From CAZJQD01 sp964548165 [NCBI: uncultured bacterium] (lineage in GTDB: Bacteria > UBA8481): 64,000 nucleotides of DNA. Under the pieces are notes generated by a model that made no database searches, was not told the origin of the DNA, and saw only the letters and a list, made by a program, of their open reading frames with translations. Shown here in pieces: positions 39,428-48,000 of the stretch (the first letter of the stretch is position 1; the number at the start of each line of letters is the position of its first letter). Made by a program: the position numbers and the translations under genes. The stretch is taken from positions 1 through 64,000 of the forward strand of contig CAZJQD010000006.1 in the NCBI GenBank assembly GCA_964548165.1, read 5' to 3'.

Positions 39428-39516
39428 ATTTGCAACGTGTATCTCCTCTAGTTCCCACCTATAGCGATGGCTATGACCAAAGGCACCTGAAAGGGTAAAT
39501 GTGTAAGCCTGGCACC
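39398..39516. repeat. REP-like inverted pair inserted in epimerase 3' end
   Basis: The 22-bp arm at 39398-39419 (core GTCAGGCTTACACATTTAC) and its inverted copy at 39495-39516 (core GTAAATGTGTAAGCC) differ at one base and enclose 75 nt. The left arm supplies the epimerase stop region. It is a different arm sequence from the 2312 family but has the same overall design. Confidence 0.85.
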
Positions 39517-39531
39517 TCTTCAGCAACCGCT

Positions 39532-40170
39532 TTAGATCGTATTCATCCCCTCTGGGCGGGGAGGAAGATGGGCGGTTTCATTCCAGGAGGAGGCGCGCCA
39601 GGCGCCGCGATCATGGACCAGCCTTGATAGCGAGCCGTTGACGGTCGGCATCTGCCAGATGCGGACGCAATCGAGGCCCAGGAGATGCGTGAGCGTGATC
39701 GAGAGGACGCCACCGTGCGTGACGATGGCCGCACGTCTCACCCCCATCGCCTCGCCGGCTATCCTAAGACGTTCCAGGCCGGACAGGACACGGGCGAGCA
39801 CGGCGCCGACGGGCTCAATTCCCGGGTGCGCGGGTCGGCGGCCGTCATAGCGCCACTGCCAGATCCCCCGCGGGTCCTCCTCCTCGACCTCGCGCATGAT
39901 GCGCCCCTCCCACGGTCCCAGCTTCATCTCCCGAAAGCACGCGCTCGCCTCCACTTCCAGTCCCAGGCGACGCCCAATCACCGCGGCCGTCTCCGACGCC
40001 CGGCGCAGGTCCGAGGAGTACAGGCGTGAAATACTTTGTGACGCAAGGTATTCGGCCACGGCGGCGGCCTCGGCGCGGCCCCGATCGGTCAGGCCCGACC
40101 CGCTCCACCCCTGGATGCGCTTCTGCGCGTTGTCGGCAGACTCGCCGTGGCGAACCAGGAGGACTTCCAC
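39532..40170 (-). CDS. Histidine phosphatase superfamily protein
   Basis: Phosphoglycerate-mutase-like phosphatase, 212 residues. Catalytic LLVRHGESADN at the N-terminus, REMKLGPWEGR, second His in AIVTHGGVLSI. The start GTG 40170 begins four residues before RHGE and lies 4 nt after the rmlC-like stop. Last gene of the rmlD-like / rmlC-like operon, suggesting removal of phosphate from a sugar-related or nucleotide intermediate (inference). Confidence 0.88.
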   Translation of the reverse strand: MEVLLVRHGESADNAQKRIQGWSGSGLTDRGRAEAAAVAEYLASQSISRLYSSDLRRASETAAVIGRRLGLEVEASACFREMKLGPWEGRIMREVEEEDPRGIWQWRYDGRRPAHPGIEPVGAVLARVLSGLERLRIAGEAMGVRRAAIVTHGGVLSITLTHLLGLDCVRIWQMPTVNGSLSRLVHDRGAWRASSWNETAHLPPRPEGMNTI

Positions 40171-40174
40171 GCGA

Positions 40175-40633
40175 TCAGGTGATCGCCGGCCCCTTGAGCC
40201 AGTCGTAACCGATCGCGGGATCATCGTGGGAGATGCGTCCCTCGTCAGCGGGCGTGTAGACCTGCGACGTGATGTAGAAGAGCGTGGCGGGACCGGCCAC
40301 GCACTTGCAACCGTGGGCAACCCCGGGAGGAATTCTCAGGACAATGGGTTCCTGGTGGTCACCCATCAGGAACTCCTGCAAGAGACCATGCGTGGGGGAG
40401 TCCGGGCGTTGATCGCAGAGAACGGCCTTGATGACGCCGCCGGAAACATACCACCAATCCGTCTGGCTCCGGTGAATGTGCCAGGCCTTGATGACGCCGG
40501 GGTGCATGAGCGAGAGGCTCCACTGTCCGAACCCGGGCTGGAAGAAGGGATCGGTCACCCGGATGAGCTCGCGGAAGTAGCCGCGTTCGTCGGTGTTGGT
40601 CACCAGCTTTTTGACGACGACATCGTGGATCAT
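40175..40633 (-). CDS. dTDP-4-dehydrorhamnose 3,5-epimerase-like cupin
   Basis: 152 residues, RmlC family. KAWHIHRSQTDWWYVSGGVI carries the family His; PPGVAHGCKCVAG and the C-terminal ISHDDPAIGYDW follow consensus. Shorter than classical RmlC (about 180), so an epimerase of another 4-keto sugar, or a non-catalytic relative, is possible. 7 nt after the rmlD-like gene. rmlA and rmlB are absent from the window. Confidence 0.85.
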   Translation of the reverse strand: MIHDVVVKKLVTNTDERGYFRELIRVTDPFFQPGFGQWSLSLMHPGVIKAWHIHRSQTDWWYVSGGVIKAVLCDQRPDSPTHGLLQEFLMGDHQEPIVLRIPPGVAHGCKCVAGPATLFYITSQVYTPADEGRISHDDPAIGYDWLKGPAIT

Positions 40634-40640
40634 GCCCCGA

Positions 40641-41384
40641 TTATGGCTCCTCGCCGCCGCCAGTCGCCAGCCAATTCCGCCAGCGGGTGAGATCCAGCGT
40701 CGAATCCCTCGGGATGGGTTCTCCCAGCGCGGCGAGCGTGGTCTCGGCGACATCCGGCCGAGAGAGGCGCGCATACTCCAGCGTCGTGCGCGGCGGATCT
40801 CCCACGTTGATGACGCCGATCAGCGAGGAACGGGCCAGCCGCAGGATGCGCCCGGCGGCGTCGGTGACGGCCTGGCGCGAGGTCAACTTGTCCGCAGCCG
40901 CCGCCGCGTACTCGTAGGGAACAGGACCGAACGACGTGCGGATGATGAGATGGTCCGGCACCAGCCGCACCGCGCACTCTCCTCCCAGCTTGGTCCAGGC
41001 GTAGGCGTTCAGCGGCAAAAGCGGTTCCTCTTCTGCATGAGGACCGGGCGTGTCGGCGTAGACGTAATCGCTCGAGACAAAGACCATCCGCAGCCCCCGC
41101 TCCAGGCAGGCCGCGGCCACATTGGCCGTGCCCTGGATATTGACACGAAGAGCGCGCGCCGGATCCCGGCGGATCTCCGTGTTGCGGGTGAAGGCCGCCG
41201 CATGAAGGACGACGGACGGCCGGACGCGATCCAGCGCAGCCTCAACGCTCGCGGCAATCGCCACATCCATCTCCGCACGCGGGGGCGCCGTGAGCGACGG
41301 ATCGAGTGTCCTAAGAACCGACCCGAGAAGCCCGCTGCCACCGGTCAAGAGCACGCGAGCGACGGTGCGCGCCTCGCCCGTCAT
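40641..41384 (-). CDS. RmlD-like sugar nucleotide reductase
   Basis: 247-residue SDR of the RmlD/SDR-family type that reduces dTDP-4-keto sugars. LLTGGSGLLGSVL binds NAD(P)H, FVSSDYVYADTPG and NAYAWTKLGGE (Tyr/Lys) form the active site, LIIRTSFGP follows. Shorter than usual (about 290). It overlaps the PHP-TPR gene stop (ATGA). Confidence 0.86.
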   Translation of the reverse strand: MTGEARTVARVLLTGGSGLLGSVLRTLDPSLTAPPRAEMDVAIAASVEAALDRVRPSVVLHAAAFTRNTEIRRDPARALRVNIQGTANVAAACLERGLRMVFVSSDYVYADTPGPHAEEEPLLPLNAYAWTKLGGECAVRLVPDHLIIRTSFGPVPYEYAAAAADKLTSRQAVTDAAGRILRLARSSLIGVINVGDPPRTTLEYARLSRPDVAETTLAALGEPIPRDSTLDLTRWRNWLATGGGEEP

Positions 41385-43174
41385 GCGGGAGGCAAGGCCT
41401 TCATGATCCGCTCCAGAGCCCGCTGGGCCGTCGCCTGACGGGAGAAGTCGGGGTATTCCTGCACGAGCTTCAGAAGGGATTCCTTCGCCGCCTCCAGGTC
41501 GCCACGGCGCTCCTCCACGAGGCCGAGCCCGAGGAGCGAACCCGGGATCGTCTTCTCCGCCAGCGAACTCCGAAAGGTGGCCGCCGCGGCCTCGTCGTCA
41601 TGGAGCTGGTAGTGACACCATCCCAGGTAGGATTCCAGGTGCGGCAACCGCTCGAACTGCGGGTCCGCCTCGAGAATCGACAGGAACTGCGTGCGCGCCT
41701 GGTGATACTCGCTGGTGTAGTAATCGATGAGCGCGAGCTGGTAGCGGGCATTGAGAAAGCCGGGCCTCAACTGGATGGCGCGAAGACACCGGGCCCGGGC
41801 AACGTCGTGCCGACGGCGACGATACTCGGCGAGCGCTTCCCGGTAGGCATTCATGGCCTCGGCCAGATCGACCAGGTCCGGGTGCTCGGCGACAGGCTCG
41901 ATCCGGGCGCCCACCGCGAGGCAGTCGGCCTCGTCCCACATGGTGAAGAGGATCTCTTCACTGCGCCGGAGCGGAATCCGGGAGGAGAGAGACTCGAGGA
42001 CGACCACGCGGGCAAGATCGGCCATCGGAGCCCCGGGCAGGTTTTCAATGCGCCGCGCCACGTCCCAGACCTCCGGGTAGGTGGTCGAGACCGCGGCCGG
42101 GGTCATCTTCGAGAGCGCTCGGACTTCGCCCGGAGGCAGGTTCTGCACGCTCGCGGCCTTCTCCAGGGCGAGCGCGCGGCCAATCGGGGCTCGCACTCCC
42201 AGGAAAGCGCGATTCGGCCCGAGGAGAGCGGCGCCCGATCGCGACGCCGGGTCCGCTTCGGGGGAAACCACCTCGATGGGCGAGACCATCGCCGGCGCCG
42301 CGGCGGCGCGAACGTCGGCCGGCGTCGGCCCCGCGAGAATCTCGTCGGCCGTCAGCGAGATCCGTTCGGCGATCGCGAGCGTCGTGTCGCAGAGCGCCTC
42401 GGAAAACCCGAGCGCCCGCATCTCGCTCGGCGGCTTGATGTGATACTCGTGCCAGGGAAGAGCAAAATCCGTGGGGCGGCCGAACCGGGTCTTGATGAGC
42501 GTGTCGTGGAGCACCCAGTCGCGCTGGTCCAGGTAGTGACAATCATTGGTCAGGACGACGGAACGGCCGTAGCGGGCGCCCAGGTCGAGGATGCCCTTCG
42601 TCGCCACTTCCTCCTCGGGCATGCCATGAGCGAAGACCTCGAGGTAGTAGCGATCGCCGAACAGCTCGCTGAATCGACCGCAGAAGCGATCCGCGGTCGC
42701 GGGGTCGCCATTCTTGAACGACCACGCCACGGGCCCCGCCAGGCACCCGGAAAGACAGATCAATCCCTCGGCGTGAGCCTCCAGGAGCTTCCAGTCGACG
42801 AGTCCCATCTTCTGCATCAGGCAGTTGTCCCGCCAGGACGCGGTCACAAGTCGAATCAGGTTGGCATATCCCCGCGCATCGGCGGCCAGGATCGTGAGGT
42901 GGTGGCGAAAGTTCACCCGCCCCTTGATGTTGGCCTCGGCGTCCTCGACGAAGTAAGCCTCGACGCCCACCAGCGGCCGGATTCCACGATCGGCGGCGGC
43001 CCGGGCGAACGGCCGGAGCATGGCGAGCTCGCCGTGATCGGTCAGGGCGAAGGCGGGCATCTCGAGCTCGGCGACCTTGTCGAGCGCACGGAGCATCGGA
43101 AGCGCCGAGTCCGAGTAGGATCCCTCCATGTGATTGTGCAGATGTACGAAATTCCGTTCGCGCGGGATCGCCAT
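41381..43174 (-). CDS. DnaE-type PHP domain fused to TPR repeats, no polymerase domain
   Basis: 597 residues. Residues 1-250 align by eye with the PHP domain of DNA polymerase III alpha: FVHLHNHMEGSYSDSALPML, ALTDHGELAMLRPF, LICLSGCLAGPVAW, YYLEVFAHGMPEEE, VVLTNDCHYLDQRDWVLHD, with metal-binding His and Asp residues present. The palm, fingers and OB parts of DnaE are missing; instead comes a helical region (about 260-430) and TPR-like repeats (about 440-590; ARCLRAIQLRPGFLNARYQL, SLLGLGLVEERRGDLEAAKE). PHP domains are metal-dependent phosphoesterases or proofreading nucleases. Role unknown. TAGACT lies 7 nt before the ATG. Confidence 0.83.
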   Translation of the reverse strand: MAIPRERNFVHLHNHMEGSYSDSALPMLRALDKVAELEMPAFALTDHGELAMLRPFARAAADRGIRPLVGVEAYFVEDAEANIKGRVNFRHHLTILAADARGYANLIRLVTASWRDNCLMQKMGLVDWKLLEAHAEGLICLSGCLAGPVAWSFKNGDPATADRFCGRFSELFGDRYYLEVFAHGMPEEEVATKGILDLGARYGRSVVLTNDCHYLDQRDWVLHDTLIKTRFGRPTDFALPWHEYHIKPPSEMRALGFSEALCDTTLAIAERISLTADEILAGPTPADVRAAAAPAMVSPIEVVSPEADPASRSGAALLGPNRAFLGVRAPIGRALALEKAASVQNLPPGEVRALSKMTPAAVSTTYPEVWDVARRIENLPGAPMADLARVVVLESLSSRIPLRRSEEILFTMWDEADCLAVGARIEPVAEHPDLVDLAEAMNAYREALAEYRRRRHDVARARCLRAIQLRPGFLNARYQLALIDYYTSEYHQARTQFLSILEADPQFERLPHLESYLGWCHYQLHDDEAAAATFRSSLAEKTIPGSLLGLGLVEERRGDLEAAKESLLKLVQEYPDFSRQATAQRALERIMKALPPA

Positions 43175-43181
43175 TCCCGCC

Positions 43182-43187
43182 AGTCTA
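43182..43187 (-). promoter_or_regulatory. TANNNT -10 box of PHP-TPR gene
   Basis: TAGACT on the minus strand, 7 nt before ATG 43174. Confidence 0.4.
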
Positions 43188-43220
43188 TCACTCCCCTCGA
43201 GCCCCCGACCACGCCCAACA

Positions 43221-43320
43221 TCCCGCCCTTCTTCCCGCTTCCATGCTCCCTCCTCCCTCATCCTTCCTCTCTCTCCTGTCTTGCGCTTCTCGCTCTTCCC
43301 CCCTCCTTCTTCCCCCCTCC
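43221..43320 (+). repeat. 100-nt polypyrimidine tract in divergent intergenic region
   Basis: 91 of 100 bases on the plus strand are C or T, in loosely repeated TCCTCCCT and CTCTTCCC units. It lies between the divergent PHP-TPR and trmJ-like genes. Such mirror-like tracts can form triplex (H-DNA). It is not coding on either strand as far as I can tell. Confidence 0.7.
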
Positions 43321-43363
43321 GTCCGCCGCCGTCTTGGTGTATCGTGGTGTAGGCAAATGCCCG

Positions 43364-44182
43364 GTGAATACGTCTCCCGATAACGAACTCCTGGCGCGGA
43401 TCTATCCCGTCCTGGTGCGGCCTCAGATCGCGGCCAACATCGGCGCCGCGGTACGCGCCGCCAAGGCCATGGGCCTCGGCCCCGTCATGCTCGTGCGCCC
43501 TCACGCCGATCCCACGACCGACGATGCCATCTCGCTGGCCGCCGGAGCGCGCGCCGCCCTCGAGACGGTCACGAGCGTTGCCTCGACAAAGGACGCCGTG
43601 AAGGGAGCGGTGCGCGTCATCGGCTTCTCGGCCCGCCGCCGCGAGCACCGGTCGCCCCCCGTCTGGCTCCACGAGGCGGTCACCGAGGCCTTGAAGGCAG
43701 CAGGCGAAGGACCGGTCGCCCTGCTCTTTGGAACGGAGCGAACGGGCCTCGAGAACGAGGAACTGGACCAGGCCCAGGTCATCGCCCGCATCCCGACGGG
43801 TCCCGATTTCACCTCGATCAATCTCGCGCAGAGCGTCATGATTGCCGCGTACGAGCTCCGCAAGCAGGCGGGCTCGCGGATGGAGTCCTACGGCTACACG
43901 CCGGCTTCGACCGAGATGGTCTCGCACGCCATCGACGCCCTGGTGGAGGCCCTCGATCGGCGCGCCTTCTTCATCTCCTCCAAGCGCACGCTCGCCATCC
44001 GCCGGCTCCGGGACATGTTCGGCCGCGCCGCTCCGCTGGAGAACGAGATCCACATGCTCCGCGGCATGTTCCGCTCCCTCGACACCGATCCCGTCGTGGC
44101 CGAGGAAACCGCGGACCCCGATTCGCCACCTCCTGTCCGCGAAGATCGCGCCCAGCGTCGCGCGCGGCGCAAGTCTTCTTAG
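43364..44182 (+). CDS. SPOUT RNA methyltransferase, TrmJ-like
   Basis: Probable tRNA 2'-O-methyltransferase (position 32 type), 272 residues from GTG 43364. RPQIAANIGAAVRAAKAMGL at the N-terminus, knot motifs LLFGTERTGLENEEL and IPTGPDFTSINLAQSVMIAAYEL match TrmJ. A C-terminal helical extension rich in charged residues follows. Ribosome site weak. It ends 16 nt before the flavoprotein gene. Confidence 0.9.
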   Translation: MNTSPDNELLARIYPVLVRPQIAANIGAAVRAAKAMGLGPVMLVRPHADPTTDDAISLAAGARAALETVTSVASTKDAVKGAVRVIGFSARRREHRSPPVWLHEAVTEALKAAGEGPVALLFGTERTGLENEELDQAQVIARIPTGPDFTSINLAQSVMIAAYELRKQAGSRMESYGYTPASTEMVSHAIDALVEALDRRAFFISSKRTLAIRRLRDMFGRAAPLENEIHMLRGMFRSLDTDPVVAEETADPDSPPPVREDRAQRRARRKSS

Positions 44183-44186
44183 GCGC

Positions 44187-44192
44187 TATACT
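44187..44192 (+). promoter_or_regulatory. TANNNT -10 box of flavoprotein gene
   Basis: TATACT, 6 nt before ATG 44199. Confidence 0.45.
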
Positions 44193-44198
44193 TTCGGT

Positions 44199-45431
44199 AT
44201 GGGCTCCACCGACGATCATCGGCTCCCGGCCTCCACCGACCTCCTCATCGTCGGCGCAGGGCCCGCGGGCGCGGTCGCCGCGACGGTCGGAGCGCGCGCC
44301 GGGCTCGCGGTCTGCCTCGTCGATGCCGCGTCGTTCCCCAGGGATAAAGCGTGCGGCGAGGGGATCATGCCCGGGGGCGTCGAGCTCCTCGAACGGTTCG
44401 GCCTAGGCGATGCGCTCCTGGACGCCGACGCGCGAGCTTTTGATGCGATTCGCTTTCACTTCGCCGGGAAACCCTCGATCGTCCTGCCCATGGATGGCGG
44501 GATCGGACGTCGGGGACGGGCGGTCGCGCGGGTGCGGCTCGATGCGGCGCTTCTCGATCGAGCAAAGCAAGCCGGCGCCACGGTCGTGACGGGCGCGAGG
44601 CTCGAGGACCTGGTGCCCACGGGCGATCACGTCACGGCGCTCTTCACAGAGGGGGACAAGCCGCGGGAGATGCGGGCCCGCTTCGTCGTCGTCGCGACGG
44701 GACAGCCCTCGCGGCGTTCCTCCCTCGCACGACGCTTCGGGCTCACCGGACATATTCCCGACGATGGCCCGCCGGATCGGGTCGATGTCTTCGTTCGGCC
44801 CGGGCTAGAGGTTTACTCCTCGAGCGTCGGCGCGGACGAGCGCGTCGTCGCCCTCCTGGTCGATGCGCGTCGCGCGCACGTCCTGCCCTCCCATCCCCGG
44901 CAACGCTTTGCCGATCTCCTCGCGGATCCCACGCTTCCGGCCTGGCTTCGCATTCCCCCGACCCGCATCCTTGGCGCGCCCATCCACGCCGATCCCCTTC
45001 TTCGGCCCCTTCCCTACCATGATGCAACGGGGAGAATTCTCCGAGCCGGCAACGCCCTGGTCCCGACCGACCCCGTCGCCGCGCAGGGCATGACGATCGC
45101 TCTGCGCAGCGGGGGGGAAGCGGCGGGGTTCATCGCGCGCGGGATTGCCGCGGAGGAAGGTCCGCTCGCCGTTGCCCGGCGCTATCGCGCGGCTGTCGCA
45201 CCCTGGATCAACCGTTCGCGGCTCATCGCGCGCTCCCTGCGCGAGGCCGTCGAGATCCCCTCGTTCGGATACTGGATCCTCGGCCGCATCGCGGCCCAGG
45301 GCGCATCGAGCGCGCTCGTCAACGACGCGGCGGCCGCCTCGCTACCAGGTTCCCCCGCTCGCACCCTGGGTGCCGTCGCCCTGACCGCCCTGTCTCTCCG
45401 ACGACCGGCTACGGGCACACGACTGCCGTGA
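44199..45431 (+). CDS. Geranylgeranyl-reductase-like FAD-dependent oxidoreductase
   Basis: 410 residues. FAD fold LLIVGAGPAGAVAATVGARA, then FPRDKACGEGIMPGG, the Cys-containing signature of the geranylgeranyl reductase/CbrA branch, and the second FAD motif RILRAGNALVPTDPVAAQGM. Such enzymes reduce isoprenoid chains or oxidise polyketide products; genes like this often lie near type III polyketide synthases, and one is encoded 3 kb downstream. The stop overlaps the histidine kinase GTG (GTGA). Confidence 0.86.
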   Translation: MGSTDDHRLPASTDLLIVGAGPAGAVAATVGARAGLAVCLVDAASFPRDKACGEGIMPGGVELLERFGLGDALLDADARAFDAIRFHFAGKPSIVLPMDGGIGRRGRAVARVRLDAALLDRAKQAGATVVTGARLEDLVPTGDHVTALFTEGDKPREMRARFVVVATGQPSRRSSLARRFGLTGHIPDDGPPDRVDVFVRPGLEVYSSSVGADERVVALLVDARRAHVLPSHPRQRFADLLADPTLPAWLRIPPTRILGAPIHADPLLRPLPYHDATGRILRAGNALVPTDPVAAQGMTIALRSGGEAAGFIARGIAAEEGPLAVARRYRAAVAPWINRSRLIARSLREAVEIPSFGYWILGRIAAQGASSALVNDAAAASLPGSPARTLGAVALTALSLRRPATGTRLP

Positions 45432-46648
45432 GCACCACGCGCGAGTCCGAGGCACCTCACACGGGGTTCCAGGGCGCTGGTCACGGGCGACGCAGGATCA
45501 CCATCTGGGAGTTCCTCTTCCTGCTCCTGCTCTTCTCCTCCGCGGGCGCCGCGATCTTCCTGGAATCCGCAAGCGGTCAGATCTCCTGGCCTCCCTTCCT
45601 CGTCGGGCTTCTCTGCCTGGCAACCGCGCTCCAACGCCCGCTCACGAAACTCCCGGACGCGGAGCGATCGTGGGCGGACACGGCCGTCCTCGTCGTCGCG
45701 ATAGGAGCGACCCACCTCATGGTCTGGGCCTCGGGGAGCGGCGAATCGGCGCTCTACGCCTTCTACTTCCTGCCCATCCTCGCTTCCGCGCGGGAATACG
45801 GCCTGCGGGGCGCGGTGAGCGCGGGGCTTGGCGTGTCCCTCCTGTACGCCACCTTCTTCATCGGAAGCACCCTTGAAGAGATCGAGGCCGAGCTCCTCGA
45901 GGAGATCATCACGTTGCTCTTCACATCACTCCTGGCCGGGTACCTCTTCGAGCAGATTGGCGCCGAGCAAGCGGCGAGGCGCCAGGCGGCGGAGGCCCGG
46001 AGACTCGCCGACATCGGCCTCCTCGCCGCTCAAGTGGCCCACGAGGTCCGCAACCCGCTCCAGGTCATCGAGGGCGCGGCCGAGACGATCGACGCGCGGG
46101 GCTGGATCATGGCCGAGGGGCGGCCGTTCCTCGACGACCTGCGTCGAGAATCGCGGCGCATGGCCAGGGTCGCCGGCGACTTCCTGGCCTGGGGCCGGCC
46201 GACGATCGCCATCGGTGAGACCCTCTCGCTCCGCGCGATCTGCGAACGCGCCCACCATCGCGCCGACAGCCGCCCGGACCTCGTCCTGCGCGGTGAGATG
46301 GAACTGTCGATCCGCGTTGACGAGGACGCGATGGAGCGAGCCTTTGCCAACCTCATGCAGAACGCGTCCCAGGCCGGCGCCCATCACCTGACCATCGAGG
46401 CCACCGCCCTGCCCGAAGGAATCCAGGTGCTCGTCACCGACGACGGCCCGGGAATCCCGGAATCGCTCCGGGGCTCGCTCTTCGAACCCTTCCAGTCGGG
46501 GCGCCCGGGCGGCACGGGCCTCGGGCTCGCCATCGTCCGGGGCATCATCACCGGCCATGCTGGGCAGATCGAGATCGCGAGCGGGAGACCGGCCACGTTT
46601 CGCATCTTCCTGCCACGGGTCACGGACATGACCGGAGTCCTCTCCTGA
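45428..46648 (+). CDS. Membrane sensor histidine kinase, NtrB/AtoS-like
   Basis: 406 residues. Four to six hydrophobic segments (about 25-175), then the dimerisation box AAQVAHEVRNPLQVI with the phospho-accepting His, ATPase motifs FANLMQNASQA (N box), DDGPGIPE, GGTGLGLAIVRGI. No extracellular sensor domain of size, so it probably senses membrane state. It is coupled to the flavoprotein upstream and to the sigma-54 activator downstream. Confidence 0.93.
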   Translation: MSTTRESEAPHTGFQGAGHGRRRITIWEFLFLLLLFSSAGAAIFLESASGQISWPPFLVGLLCLATALQRPLTKLPDAERSWADTAVLVVAIGATHLMVWASGSGESALYAFYFLPILASAREYGLRGAVSAGLGVSLLYATFFIGSTLEEIEAELLEEIITLLFTSLLAGYLFEQIGAEQAARRQAAEARRLADIGLLAAQVAHEVRNPLQVIEGAAETIDARGWIMAEGRPFLDDLRRESRRMARVAGDFLAWGRPTIAIGETLSLRAICERAHHRADSRPDLVLRGEMELSIRVDEDAMERAFANLMQNASQAGAHHLTIEATALPEGIQVLVTDDGPGIPESLRGSLFEPFQSGRPGGTGLGLAIVRGIITGHAGQIEIASGRPATFRIFLPRVTDMTGVLS

Positions 46649-48000
46649 TTGCCGGACGCCTGCTCGTCGTAGACGACGAGGCGCCGATCCGTCGCCTCCT
46701 CCTGTCGCTCTTCGACGACTCCTCGTGCATCGCCGCGGGCTCGGCCGAGGAAGCCCGCGAGCTCATGAAGGTCCATGACATCGACGTCGTCATCACCGAC
46801 CTACGACTTCCCGGCGCCGACGGCCTCGCGTTTCTCCGCGAGATTCGCGAGATCGACGCGGACCTGCCGGTCATCGTGATGACCGCGTTCGGCTCCATCG
46901 AGAGCGCGGTCGAGGCGATGCGCGCGGGCGCCTTCGATTACCTCACCAAGCCGGTCGAGATGAAGGTCGTCCGGGCCACGGTGGATCGTGCCCTGGCCTT
47001 CCGAAGGCTCAAGGAGGAGAACCGCTACCTGAGAGAACGCCTGGGCGAAGCGGATCTGCCGGAGCTCGTCGGCGAGAGCGGGGTCATGGCGACGCTCAAG
47101 CGCTCGATCCGCGAGGCCGCGGGAACGAACGCGCCTGTTCTCATCACCGGCGAGACCGGGACGGGAAAGGGCGTCGTCGCGCGTCTCCTGCACCGCCTCA
47201 GCGGCCGCTCCGGGATCCTCGTGCACGTCAACTGCGCCGCCATTCCGGGACCCCTCCTCGAGAGCGAGCTCTTCGGACACGCGCGCGGCGCCTTCACCGG
47301 CGCCCTCAAGGCGCGCAAGGGCAAGTTCCAGCTCGCCAACGACGGCACGCTCTTCCTGGACGAGGTCGGCACGCTGCCCGTCGACCTCCAGGCCAAGATC
47401 CTGCACGCGCTCGACGACGGCAACTTCACGCCCGTGGGCGCCGACGCCCCCGTGAAATCCTCGGCGCGCATCATCGCGGCCACCAACGAGGAACTCGAGA
47501 GCGCGGTCGCGGAGGGACGATTCCGCGCCGACCTCTTCTGGCGCCTCAACGTCGTCGCGTTGAAACTCCCGCCCCTGAATTCACGGCGCGAGGACATCCC
47601 GCTCCTGGCCGCCCACATGCTCCAGCGCATCGCAACGGATCGCTCCGTCGACCTCTCCGCCGACGCCGCGATGCTCCTCTCGTCGCGGCCCTGGCCGGGA
47701 AACGTGCGCGAGCTGGAGAACACGATCCGGCGAGCCCTGATCGCGAGGCCGGAGAGCGCCGTCCTCGACGCCTCGGCCTTCGGCGAACCGCTCCCGGCGG
47801 GCATGGATCGCATCCCGCTGAAGGAGGCCCTGGCGAGGACGGAACGGGCGCTCCTCGCCGAGGCGCTCCGCCGCTGCGGCGGCCAGAAGGGCAAGGCCGC
47901 CGATCTCCTGGGGATCTCCGCCCGGATGATGTCCTACTACCTGGAGAAGTATCCCGAGCTGGATGCTCCCGCGGCCGCACCGAGGCCAACCCCGGGCTGA
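46648..48000 (+). CDS. Sigma-54-dependent response regulator, non-canonical ATT (or CTG) start
   Basis: NtrC-type activator, 450 residues: receiver (1-120) with acidic pair in LLVVDDEAPIR and phospho-acceptor in VVITDLRLPG; AAA+ domain (about 140-365) with Walker A GETGTGKG, sigma-54 contact loop GAFTGA, Walker B DGTLFLDEVG; C-terminal Fis-type HTH (GGQKGKAADLLGISARMMSYY). No ATG, GTG or TTG exists in frame before the receiver's acidic pair. The ATT at 46648 overlaps the kinase stop as TGATT, copying the TGATG couplings seen elsewhere; CTG 46645 is the alternative, 7 nt after GGAG. ATG 46765 would delete the acidic pair. Confidence 0.85.
   Translation: MAGRLLVVDDEAPIRRLLLSLFDDSSCIAAGSAEEARELMKVHDIDVVITDLRLPGADGLAFLREIREIDADLPVIVMTAFGSIESAVEAMRAGAFDYLTKPVEMKVVRATVDRALAFRRLKEENRYLRERLGEADLPELVGESGVMATLKRSIREAAGTNAPVLITGETGTGKGVVARLLHRLSGRSGILVHVNCAAIPGPLLESELFGHARGAFTGALKARKGKFQLANDGTLFLDEVGTLPVDLQAKILHALDDGNFTPVGADAPVKSSARIIAATNEELESAVAEGRFRADLFWRLNVVALKLPPLNSRREDIPLLAAHMLQRIATDRSVDLSADAAMLLSSRPWPGNVRELENTIRRALIARPESAVLDASAFGEPLPAGMDRIPLKEALARTERALLAEALRRCGGQKGKAADLLGISARMMSYYLEKYPELDAPAAAPRPTPG

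Noticed and set aside
41600-43363. Very long open frame opposite the PHP-TPR gene
   Set aside because: GC-rich shadow of a well-supported gene; its translation has no domain and low-complexity Arg/Gly content.
46765-48000. Response regulator starting at ATG 46765
   Set aside because: It would remove the acidic pocket of the receiver domain, which is intact upstream in the same frame.
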